From Halanaerobiaceae bacterium (GTDB lineage: Bacteria; Bacillota_F; Halanaerobiia; Halanaerobiales; CSSED10-376), in contig PWOK01000292.1 of assembly GCA_003557445.1 (NCBI GenBank), forward strand, positions 1 through 19,400: DNA of 19,400 nt, written 5' to 3'. Shown piece by piece: positions 5,873-12,725 of the stretch. The position numbers and the translations under genes were made by a program. Within the stretch, counting starts at the first letter, position 1, and the number at the start of each line of letters is the position of its first letter. The notes under the pieces were generated by a model. That model made no database searches and was not told the origin of the DNA. It saw nothing but the letters and a program-made list of their open reading frames with translations.

Positions 5873-6388
5873 ATTAGTAGTGACTTAAGAGTAAATGAAC
5901 AAATTAGAGCAGGGAAAATACGTTTAATTGATGCTGATGGAGAACAGGTGGGCATAAAAACAATAAATGAGGCCCTTGATCTTGCCAGAGAAAGAGATAA
6001 TGATCTGGTGGAAGTGGCACCTCAGGCAAAACCACCTGTGTGTAAAATTATGGATTATGGGAAATATAAATATGAACAGGCTAAGAAGAGAAAAAAAGCT
6101 AAAAAGAAACAAAATGTAATGAATGTAAAAGAAGTACAGATGGGAGTTAAAATTGAGGAACATGATTTTAATGTAAAATTAAAACAGGCCCGTAGATTTT
6201 TAAATGATAAGGATAAGGTGAAAGTAAGAATTAAGTTTAGAGGCAGAGAAATGATGCATAAAGAATTGGGCTATGATTTGATGGATAAAATAATTGAAGA
6301 GACAAAAGATATAGGTCAGGTTGAAAGTAAACCGACAATGGAAGGTAAAAATATGTTAATGCATTTAACTCCAATCAGTGAAAAATAA
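5873..6388 (+). CDS. infC: Translation initiation factor IF-3 (ATT start)
   Basis: IF-3 binds the 30S subunit, prevents premature 50S joining and proofreads the start codon. The 171-residue product has the N-terminal domain (SDLRVNEQIRAGKIRLI, then DLVEVAPQAKPPVCKIMDYGKY), a Lys-rich linker helix (about residues 65-85) and the C-terminal domain with KEVQMGVKIEEHDF and KVRIKFRGREM. The start is ATT at 5873, 7 bases after SD GGAGGTG (5859-5865). No ATG, GTG or TTG fits, and the upstream in-frame GTG at 5810 lies inside the terminator. Rare ATT starts are typical of infC and underlie translational self-control in E. coli. It is the first gene of infC-rpmI-rplT. Confidence 0.96.
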   Translation: MSSDLRVNEQIRAGKIRLIDADGEQVGIKTINEALDLARERDNDLVEVAPQAKPPVCKIMDYGKYKYEQAKKRKKAKKKQNVMNVKEVQMGVKIEEHDFNVKLKQARRFLNDKDKVKVRIKFRGREMMHKELGYDLMDKIIEETKDIGQVESKPTMEGKNMLMHLTPISEK

Positions 6389-6406
6389 AGGAAAGGGTGG
6401 GCTAAC

Positions 6407-6604
6407 ATGCCTAAGATTAAAACTCATAAAGGTATAGCTAAACGCGTTAAAAAGACATCTAAAGGAAAATTAAAATCTCATAAGGCTTTTTCCAGCCATA
6501 TTTTAACTAAAAAAACAGGAAAAAAGAAAAGAAAATTAAGAAAAGCTAAATTACTTGATAAAACATATCAAACAAGATATAAAAAATTATTACCATATGA
6601 ATAA
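6407..6604 (+). CDS. rpmI: 50S ribosomal protein L35
   Basis: This is a 65-residue, very basic protein with the L35 signature [21 protein letters not shown] and a C-terminal [14 protein letters not shown]. It is a late-assembling large-subunit protein. It starts 18 bases after infC, behind the SD GGAAAGGGTGG (6390-6400), and is co-transcribed with infC and rplT. Length is normal and nothing is unusual. Confidence 0.97.
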   Translation: MPKIKTHKGIAKRVKKTSKGKLKSHKAFSSHILTKKTGKKKRKLRKAKLLDKTYQTRYKKLLPYE

Positions 6605-6651
6605 ACAGATATATATTTATAAGTGAACAGAATAATAAGGAGTGGTGAAAA

Positions 6652-7011
6652 ATGCCGCGTGTAAAAAGAGGTACAAAAGCTCGTAAAAGAAGAAAAAAAG
6701 TATTAAAAATGGCTAAAGGTTTTTTTGGTTCCCGCAGTAAATTATTCCGTCCTGCTAACCAGGCAGTTATGAAAGCACTGCATAATGCCTATAGAGACAG
6801 GAAAAAGAAAAAAAGAAATTTCAGGAAATTATGGATAACCAGAATTAATGCAGCAGCCAGGGAAAATGGTTTACCTTATAGCCGTTTTATTAATGGTTTA
6901 AAGAAAGCCAATATTGAAATTGACAGAAAAATGCTGGCAGAAATGGCTGTTAATGAAAAAGAAGATTTTGCCAGACTGGTGGAATTAGCAAGTGATGAAT
7001 TGAATATATAA
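6652..7011 (+). CDS. rplT: 50S ribosomal protein L20
   Basis: This is a 119-residue basic protein starting [16 protein letters not shown], with [20 protein letters not shown] and [20 protein letters not shown], full L20 length. The extended basic N-terminus threads into 23S rRNA during early 50S assembly, and the globular C-terminal domain is the part that binds mRNA leaders in known autoregulation. SD AAGGAGTGGTG lies just upstream (6638-6648). As the last gene of the operon, it probably feeds back on the 5724-5836 leader. Confidence 0.97.
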   Translation: MPRVKRGTKARKRRKKVLKMAKGFFGSRSKLFRPANQAVMKALHNAYRDRKKKKRNFRKLWITRINAAARENGLPYSRFINGLKKANIEIDRKMLAEMAVNEKEDFARLVELASDELNI

Positions 7012-7016
7012 TATTA

Positions 7017-7049
7017 AACCTGGGTTCTTTATAAAAACCCGGGTTTTTT
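7017..7049 (+). terminator. Terminator of infC-rpmI-rplT
   Basis: AACCTGGGTT (7017-7026) pairs with AACCCGGGTT (7036-7045), with one G-U pair, and the T-run continues to 7049. It begins 5 bases after the rplT stop. Confidence 0.88.
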
Positions 7050-7070
7050 ATGGAAGGATTGATTTATTAG

Positions 7071-7859
7071 GTGAAGGAAATTATTACAAGTAGCAAAAAT
7101 CCTGATATAAAATTATTAAAAAAGTTATATAGGACTAAGAATAGAAGGGAAATGGGAAAATATATTCTGGAAGGAAACAGAATAATAAAACATGCCCTTA
7201 AAACAAACAATTCTTTTGATATGGTATTTATGATACCTGAATATGAAAATGAAGAGATAGATTATTTGTTAAAAAAACATAATATTGAAACCAGGTATAT
7301 AGATAAAAAACTACTTTTAGAATTAACAGATACTATTTCTCCCCAGGGTATTATTGCAATTGTTAATAAACCAGAATATAATTTAGATAATATAAACAAT
7401 ATGTCCTCAATATTAACCCTGGATGCAATTCAGGATCCGGGTAATATGGGAACATTAATAAGAACAGCAGAAGCAGCTGGACTTGATTGTATAATAGCAT
7501 TAAAAGGTTGTGTCGATATATATAATCTGAAAGTTATCAGGGCTACCATGGGTGCCATCTTTAATATTCCAGTTTTCCCAAGGGTTACAGTTGAAAGTTT
7601 TAAAAATATAATTTCCAGAAATAGAATAGATGTTATCTGTACTGATCCTGATGGAGAAGATTATTATTTTGAACCTGAATATAAGGTACCTTTAACCTTT
7701 GTTATAGGCAATGAAGCCAGAGGAATTAGGCCAGAACTGCTTAAAATCGCCAATAAAAGAGTTAAAATACCATTAGAGGGTAAAATCAACTCTTTAAATG
7801 CGGCAATAAGTGGAGCTATTGTAATTTATGAATATATCAAAAATGAAAAATATAGATAA
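7071..7859 (+). CDS. SpoU/TrmH-family 23S rRNA 2'-O-ribose methyltransferase (YsgA/RlmP-like)
   Basis: This 262-residue SPOUT enzyme transfers a methyl group from S-adenosylmethionine to an rRNA ribose. An N-terminal substrate-binding domain (about 1-95; TSSKNPDIKLLKKL, YILEGNRIIKHAL) precedes the knotted catalytic domain with motif 1 LDAIQDPGNMGTLIRTAEAAG, motif 2 VIGNEARGI and motif 3 VKIPLEGKINSLNAAISGAI. B. subtilis YsgA/RlmP occupies the same place between the rplT region and pheS and modifies 23S rRNA, so this is the likely orthologue; RlmB-like specificity is the alternative. Start GTG 7071 is set by an in-frame TAG directly upstream. The SD GGAAGGA (7052-7058) has a long 12-base spacer, so translation may be weak. 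No promoter is evident; it may depend on read-through. Confidence 0.88.
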   Translation: MKEIITSSKNPDIKLLKKLYRTKNRREMGKYILEGNRIIKHALKTNNSFDMVFMIPEYENEEIDYLLKKHNIETRYIDKKLLLELTDTISPQGIIAIVNKPEYNLDNINNMSSILTLDAIQDPGNMGTLIRTAEAAGLDCIIALKGCVDIYNLKVIRATMGAIFNIPVFPRVTVESFKNIISRNRIDVICTDPDGEDYYFEPEYKVPLTFVIGNEARGIRPELLKIANKRVKIPLEGKINSLNAAISGAIVIYEYIKNEKYR

Positions 7860-7883
7860 ATACATCCTTAAATTTAAAATTAT

Positions 7884-7912
7884 TCGACATTCCTGGTTAA
7901 GTATGATATAAT
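7884..7912 (+). promoter_or_regulatory. Promoter of the yqzL-like gene
   Basis: TCGACA (7884-7889) and TATAAT (7907-7912) have a 17-bp spacer and an extended -10 (TGATATAAT). It lies 25 bases after the methyltransferase stop, giving a leader of about 45 bases. Confidence 0.72.
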
Positions 7913-7965
7913 ATCAATGGCCAATGAGGATAGTAATATATTTTTCTGGAAAGGATGTGGTGCTT

Positions 7966-8085
7966 ATGGGTATTTCTGCAACCTTTTTTTGGATAATATT
8001 TGAAGCAACAGGATCTATAAGTGCTTATCTAGCTTATAAAGATTTTTGCAAATTTCAAACCAATCAGGATCAATATATAGTTTGA
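7966..8085 (+). CDS. YqzL-like small protein, 39 residues
   Basis: This is a very short ORF, MGISATFFWIIFEATGSISA then YLAYKDFCKFQTNQDQYIV. The FFWxxFExTGSIxAYLxYK pattern is what I know from the YqzL-like family of small Firmicute proteins, which have no established function. Start ATG 7966 follows SD GGAAAGGA (7948-7955) with a 10-base spacer. It has its own promoter and a terminator at 8174, and AT-biased codon use like the other genes. In-frame GTG codons at 7957 and 7960 lie too close to the SD. Confidence 0.75.
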   Translation: MGISATFFWIIFEATGSISAYLAYKDFCKFQTNQDQYIV

Positions 8086-8280
8086 AATGAATAACAGGAA
8101 ACAGGGAGAGGTTATTCAGACTTTTTCTATTCTGTTTTTTAACTGCCTCTAATAATAAAAAAGTATCCTGGTTTCTCTCGTCCCTGAGACGAGGGATTTT
8201 CTATATTAAGATCAAATATATTTTGCGTTAATGATAAAAAAATGATAATATTTGTTTTAATGGAGGTGTATTTATAAGAA
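8086..8280 (+). promoter_or_regulatory. Intergenic leader between yqzL-like gene and pheS
   Basis: The region holds three signals. First, a 21-codon open frame (ATG 8087 to TAA 8152) ends TFSILFFNCL and contains three Phe codons, but it has no SD. Second, a strong terminator lies at 8174-8200. Third, a probable pheS promoter has TTGCGT (8223-8228) and TAATAT (8246-8251) with a 17-bp spacer and TGA before the -10. No T-box motif is present, although pheS is usually T-box controlled in Firmicutes. Confidence 0.55.
8174..8202 (+). terminator. Rho-independent terminator upstream of pheS
   Basis: TCTCTCGTC (8174-8182) pairs with GACGAGGGA (8188-8196) over 9 bp with one G-U pair and a CCTGA loop, followed by TTTTCT. 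An alternative, mutually exclusive hairpin is TCCCT (8181-8185)/AGGGA (8192-8196). It may simply end the yqzL-like transcript or act as an attenuator for pheS. Confidence 0.7.
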
Positions 8281-9306
8281 ATGAAATTACTTGAAGATCT
8301 AAAAAATTTAAAAAAAGAAATAAAAAAGGCTTTTAATAATGTGGAAGATCTTGATAGTCTGGAAAAACTAAGAATTAAATACCTGGGTAAAAAGGGAAAA
8401 ATACAGGATGTTTTTAATCAAATAGGCCAGGTTGAGCCAGAAAAGAGGCCTGTAATTGGTAAAGAAACCAATATACTTAAGGCAGAAATAGAAAAATTAC
8501 ATAAACAAATAAAAGAGAAATTAAAAAAGAAAAGACAAAAACAAAAACTGGAAGCTGAAAAAATTGATGTTACACTTCCCGGTATAAAACCAAAAACAGG
8601 GTATAAACATCCTTTAACACTGGTTATTGAAGAAATAGAGGAAATATTCCTGGGTCTTGGTTTTTCTATTGCTGAGGGACCACAAATAGAGACTGAATAT
8701 TATAATTTTGAGGCTTTAAATATACCTGAAAATCACCCTGCGCGTGATTTACAGGATACCCTTTATATTGATGATAACCATCTTTTGAGAACACATACAT
8801 CACCTGTTCAAATCAGAACCATGGAGAACAAACAACCACCTGTAAGAATAATTGCACCTGGAAGGGTATACAGTTCTGATGAACTTGATGCCTCTCATTC
8901 ACCTGTTTTTCACCAGGTGGAAGGACTGGTTGTTGATGAGAATATTTCATTTAGTGATTTAAAAGGGACTATAAAAACCTTTATTAAAGAAATGTATGGA
9001 AAAGAAAGATCAATTAGATTTCGTCCCAGTTATTTTCCTTTTACTGAACCCAGTGCAGAAGTAGATGTTTCCTGTATTGTTTGTGGTGGTGAAGGATGTT
9101 CCCTTTGTTCAAGGACTGGCTGGCTGGAGGTTATGGGTTCAGGAATGGTACACCCCAATGTACTGAAAATGAGTGGATATAATCCTGACAAGTACAGTGG
9201 TTTTGCTTTTGGCATGGGCTGGGATAGGATTGCCATGTTAAAATATGGAATTAATGATATCAGGGTTTTATTTGAAAATGATAAAAGGTTTTTACATCAA
9301 TTTTAA
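8281..9306 (+). CDS. pheS: Phenylalanyl-tRNA synthetase alpha subunit
   Basis: This is the catalytic subunit of the heterotetrameric class II enzyme that charges tRNA-Phe. The 341-residue product has an N-terminal coiled coil (about 1-95) that contacts tRNA, then the core: GLGFSIAEGPQIETEYYNFE, RVYSSDELDASHSPVFHQVEG (motif 2 region), RPSYFPFTEPSAEVDV, the CIVCGGEGCSLCSRTGW cysteine cluster and motif 3 GFAFGMGWDRIAML. Start ATG 8281 is fixed by an in-frame TAA just upstream (8275-8277). SD GGAGGTG (8262-8268) sits 12 bases away, longer than usual. pheT follows 24 bases later, so the subunits are translated from one mRNA. Confidence 0.97.
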   Translation: MKLLEDLKNLKKEIKKAFNNVEDLDSLEKLRIKYLGKKGKIQDVFNQIGQVEPEKRPVIGKETNILKAEIEKLHKQIKEKLKKKRQKQKLEAEKIDVTLPGIKPKTGYKHPLTLVIEEIEEIFLGLGFSIAEGPQIETEYYNFEALNIPENHPARDLQDTLYIDDNHLLRTHTSPVQIRTMENKQPPVRIIAPGRVYSSDELDASHSPVFHQVEGLVVDENISFSDLKGTIKTFIKEMYGKERSIRFRPSYFPFTEPSAEVDVSCIVCGGEGCSLCSRTGWLEVMGSGMVHPNVLKMSGYNPDKYSGFAFGMGWDRIAMLKYGINDIRVLFENDKRFLHQF

Positions 9307-9330
9307 TAATTGTAAAGAAAGGTGATAGAA

Positions 9331-11739
9331 ATGAAAGTACCATATAATTGGCTTAAAACATACATAGATTTTCCTTATTCACCCCAGGAACTGGCAAACA
9401 AATTAACCATGGCCGGTCTTGAAGTTGAAAGTGTAGAATATCTTGGTCAGGGACTAAAAGATATAATAGTGGCTGAAATAGAAGAGGTAGAACCACATCC
9501 TGATGCTGACAAATTGAGTCTATGTAAAGTAAATACAGGTAATGATCAATTACAGATAGTCTGTGGGGCTCCTAATGTCAGTGCAGGTATTAAAGTTCCT
9601 GTTGCAACTACAGGAACAAAATTACCGGGTGGAATGATTATTGAAAAGGTGAAATTAAGGGGAGTTACTTCAGAAGGTATGATCTGTTCTGAGGATGAAC
9701 TGGGTTTAAAAGAGGAAAGAGCAGAAGGGATAATGGTTCTGGATGATGATATAGAACCCGGTCAAAAGTTTGTAAAAAGTATCGGTCTTGATGAATATGT
9801 TTTAAAACTTGATCTAACCCCCAATTATTCCAGGTGTCTGGGTCTTTTAGGAATAGCCCGTGAAATAAAATCTATGTTAAAGAATAAAAACGTTAAATAT
9901 CCGGAAATTGATATTACAGCCATTGACAAAAAGAGCAAGGATCTTGCTGAAGTTGAGATTGAAGATCCTGATTTATGTCCCCGGTATACAGCCAGAGTTA
10001 TTAAAAATGTAGAGATAAAACCATCTCCTGACTGGATGCAACAGCGTCTGAAAAGTGCAGGGATTAGACCAATAAATAATATTGTTGATATAACAAATTA
10101 TGTTTTACTTGAATACAATCAGCCCTTACATGCTTTTGATTATGATAAAATTAAAGATGGTAAAATTATTGTCCGCAGAGCAAAAGATAATGAACAAATA
10201 ATTACTCTTGATCAACAAAAAAGAGAACTTGACCGGGAAACACTTGTAATTGCTGATCCGGAAAAAGCAGTTGCCATTGCTGGAGTAATGGGAGCAGCTA
10301 ATTCTGAAGTTACAGAAAAAACGGTAAATATATTATTAGAATCAGCATATTTTAAACCTGGAAATATAAGAAAAACAGCAAGAAAGCTTGGTTTGCCCAG
10401 TGAAGCCTCTTACCGTTTTGAAAGAGGAGTAGATATTGAAAACCTGATTACTGCAAGTAATAGAGCAGCATATTTAATGCAGGAATATGCAGATGCTGAT
10501 ATCGCTCAATCAGTTATTGATCAATACCCAAAAGCATTTACAGAAAAGAAGATTGAACTTGATATAAATAGGGCCAATATAATTCTTGGTCTTGAACTGG
10601 AAATTGAAAACATAAAAAAAATGCTGGAAAGACTTGAATTAAAATCAGAGGAAATATACAGTGATATACTGGAAGTAACTTTACCTTCTTATCGCAATGA
10701 TATAGAGCTAGAAGCTGATTTAATAGAAGAGATTGCCAGAATGTATGGTTATAATCAAATACCGGTAACAATGCCTGAAAGCAAACAGCAGGGGAAAAGA
10801 ACAGAAAGTCAAAAAATCAGAAATCAGGTTCGGAATTTCATGGTAGCTTCCGGTATGGATGAAATAATTAGTTTTAGTTTGATGGATAAAGAAATATATG
10901 AAAAGCTGAATATTTCTGAAGATAGCATTTTGAGAAACTGGGTTGAAATTAAAAACCCACTTAATGAATCATTTTCTATAATGAGGACTTCTTTAATTCC
11001 CAATATGATAAAAATCATATCTGATAATTCAAAAAGACAGCAGAATGAAATAAGTTTTTTTGAAATAGGAAAAGTGTTTTTCAATAACTTAAAACAAAAG
11101 AATAATGTTCCTGTGGAAAAAAGAGTTCTGGCTGGAGGTAGTATGGGCTATCCTGATGATATATGGGGAAATGCTGCAGCTGATTTTTACTATTTAAAAG
11201 GAGTTATAGAAAATCTTTTTAAAAGACTTGGATTAAAAGTGCCTGTTTTTTCTCCAATTAAGATTCCCTATTTACATCCCGGAAGGACAGCTAAAATAAT
11301 ATATAATGACAAAGATATGGGTATAATAGGAGAATTAAAACCGGTAATAATTGAAGAATTTGATTTAAATAAAGGAACTTCAATATTTCAATTTGATTTT
11401 AAAGTTCTGGAGGAAGAAGTTAATCCTGATAAATATAAATATAAATCTCTGGCAAAATATCCACCTGTTTCACGGGATCTGGCTTTAATAGTTTCTAAGG
11501 ATATTCCTGCAATAGAAATACTTGACGAAATTGATAAAGCAGGTGGCCAAATATTAAAACAGGTAAATCTTTTTGATATATATACAGGAAAACAAATAGA
11601 AGAAAATTGTAAAAGCCTTGCTTTTGAGCTTTTGTTTCAGGCAGAGGACAAAACATTAACAGATGAAGAAGTTAATCAGGTTTTTTCAGGTATTATTGAG
11701 GAATTGAAGGAGAAATTTGATATATCAGTAAGAAAATAA
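9331..11739 (+). CDS. pheT: Phenylalanyl-tRNA synthetase beta subunit
   Basis: This 802-residue partner of PheS provides tRNA binding and editing. It begins MKVPYNWLKTYIDF, then has an OB-fold tRNA-binding domain (about 40-150; DKLSLCKVNTG, IVCGAPNV), the B3/B4 editing region (about 210-380; RPINNIVDITNYVLLEYNQP, IAGVMGAANSEV), B5 (about 400-475; LPSYRNDIELEADLIEEIAR), a catalytic-like core and a C-terminal FDX-ACB domain (about 710-802; KYPPVSRDLALIV). Start ATG 9331 has SD AAAGGTG (9318-9324) 6 bases upstream. An in-frame GTG at 9322 overlaps that SD and is rejected. Length and motifs are complete. No terminator is clear in 11740-11833, so zapA may be co-transcribed. Confidence 0.97.
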   Translation: MKVPYNWLKTYIDFPYSPQELANKLTMAGLEVESVEYLGQGLKDIIVAEIEEVEPHPDADKLSLCKVNTGNDQLQIVCGAPNVSAGIKVPVATTGTKLPGGMIIEKVKLRGVTSEGMICSEDELGLKEERAEGIMVLDDDIEPGQKFVKSIGLDEYVLKLDLTPNYSRCLGLLGIAREIKSMLKNKNVKYPEIDITAIDKKSKDLAEVEIEDPDLCPRYTARVIKNVEIKPSPDWMQQRLKSAGIRPINNIVDITNYVLLEYNQPLHAFDYDKIKDGKIIVRRAKDNEQIITLDQQKRELDRETLVIADPEKAVAIAGVMGAANSEVTEKTVNILLESAYFKPGNIRKTARKLGLPSEASYRFERGVDIENLITASNRAAYLMQEYADADIAQSVIDQYPKAFTEKKIELDINRANIILGLELEIENIKKMLERLELKSEEIYSDILEVTLPSYRNDIELEADLIEEIARMYGYNQIPVTMPESKQQGKRTESQKIRNQVRNFMVASGMDEIISFSLMDKEIYEKLNISEDSILRNWVEIKNPLNESFSIMRTSLIPNMIKIISDNSKRQQNEISFFEIGKVFFNNLKQKNNVPVEKRVLAGGSMGYPDDIWGNAAADFYYLKGVIENLFKRLGLKVPVFSPIKIPYLHPGRTAKIIYNDKDMGIIGELKPVIIEEFDLNKGTSIFQFDFKVLEEEVNPDKYKYKSLAKYPPVSRDLALIVSKDIPAIEILDEIDKAGGQILKQVNLFDIYTGKQIEENCKSLAFELLFQAEDKTLTDEEVNQVFSGIIEELKEKFDISVRK

Positions 11740-11833
11740 AATAATATGAAGGATTTTTTAAATTAACAGGGAATTATTTTAATAAGACGATTTTTTGAGG
11801 AAATTAATAATAAAAGACAGGAGATGTATAATA

Positions 11834-12187
11834 ATGAATAAAGGGGATAAGTCTAATAACAAGAAATTTACCATTGAAATTCTGGGAGAAGAATTTACGA
11901 TTACTGGTAATCTTTCAGGCAAAACTGTAAATGAACTACAGGAACTGGTAAATGAAATCGGGCAGGATATAAATAGTGCTTATCCCCGTTTACCGCGGAG
12001 AAGATTATGGGGATTATCCATCATTAATATGGCATATAAATATTATAAATTAAAGGAAAAATATCAAAAAATACTGGAAAACCACGAAGAGATGGAAAAA
12101 GAAAACAAAATATTAGAACAAAAAGTTAAAACTCTAAGGGCTGATAATGAGGAACTATCAGAATTATTGGAGGAGGTAGATGATTAG
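11834..12187 (+). CDS. zapA: Cell division protein ZapA
   Basis: ZapA binds and bundles FtsZ filaments at midcell. The 117-residue product has the N-terminal globular domain (about 10-80; KFTIEILGEEFTITG, then a helix ending INMAYKYYKLKEKYQ) and a long C-terminal coiled coil (about 75-115; EEMEKENKILEQKVKTL) that drives dimer and tetramer formation. Start ATG 11834 lies 10 bases after SD AGGAG (11819-11823). An in-frame TTG at 11795 has no SD and would add 13 atypical residues. Its TAG stop shares a base with the cvpA GTG, implying translational coupling. The zapA-cvpA-mutS2 order is as in Bacillus, but the rnhC and polX genes found there are absent. Confidence 0.88.
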   Translation: MNKGDKSNNKKFTIEILGEEFTITGNLSGKTVNELQELVNEIGQDINSAYPRLPRRRLWGLSIINMAYKYYKLKEKYQKILENHEEMEKENKILEQKVKTLRADNEELSELLEEVDD

Positions 12188-12681
12188 TGGAGTTTATTAC
12201 TATAGTTGATATTATAATCATAATCCTTTTTTTATTTTTTGTTTTCCGGGGATATGAAAGGGGTTTTATTGATCAAACCAGTAGAATCATAGGTTTGTTA
12301 ATTGCTTTATATATTGCCATAACCCAGTACCAGGTATTACAGGTTTACCTGGAACCTTATATAGATATGCCGCCTCAAATAATTCATTTTATAAGTTTTG
12401 TTATTATATTTATTTTATTTAATATAGCTGTTAATATACTGGGACTTATACTTAAGCAGATTGTAAAATTTTTATTTTTGAATCCACTTGACCATCTGGC
12501 AGGAGCATTTCTGGGGTTTGTCAAGGGTGCTGTTTTAATATATTTGTTATTATTTATCCTGAATGAATTTCCCTATCAGATGCTTACAGAAATGCTTGAA
12601 GAATCATATATTGCTTCACAGATGTTACAATTTACACCGGTTATACAGCAGAATTTAGATAAAATATTTGGCCATAGTTGA
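12187..12681 (+). CDS. cvpA: CvpA family membrane protein
   Basis: This 164-residue integral membrane protein has about four hydrophobic helices (roughly 5-20, 30-50, 65-92 and 105-125) and the family pattern in VDIIIIILFLFFVFRGYERG and DHLAGAFLGFVKGAVL. The name comes from colicin V production in E. coli; in Firmicutes the YshB-type members sit beside zapA and mutS2 and their role is unclear. The start GTG 12187 overlaps the zapA stop by one base (TAGTG) and follows the strong SD AGGAGGT (12171-12177). The stop codon lies in the loop of a terminator-like hairpin. Confidence 0.88.
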   Translation: MEFITIVDIIIIILFLFFVFRGYERGFIDQTSRIIGLLIALYIAITQYQVLQVYLEPYIDMPPQIIHFISFVIIFILFNIAVNILGLILKQIVKFLFLNPLDHLAGAFLGFVKGAVLIYLLLFILNEFPYQMLTEMLEESYIASQMLQFTPVIQQNLDKIFGHS

Positions 12682-12698
12682 TATGGCCTTTAATTTTT
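12670..12698 (+). terminator. Terminator/attenuator between cvpA and mutS2
   Basis: GGCCATA (12670-12676) and TATGGCC (12682-12688) form a perfect 7-bp stem with loop GTTGA, followed by TTTAATTTTT. The loop contains the cvpA TGA stop. No new promoter is evident before mutS2 at 12726, so it is probably partial. Confidence 0.68.
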
Positions 12699-12725
12699 CA
12701 GGAAGTTGAAAGAAGGTGAACAAAA

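Noticed and set aside
8087..8152. Phe attenuation leader peptide as a firm gene call
   Set aside because: No SD precedes ATG 8087, and TTT runs are expected by chance here. It is kept only as a finding.
10538..11084. Minus-strand frames inside pheT (77 and 86 codons)
   Set aside because: They lie opposite conserved PheT coding sequence and look like chance frames in AT-rich DNA.
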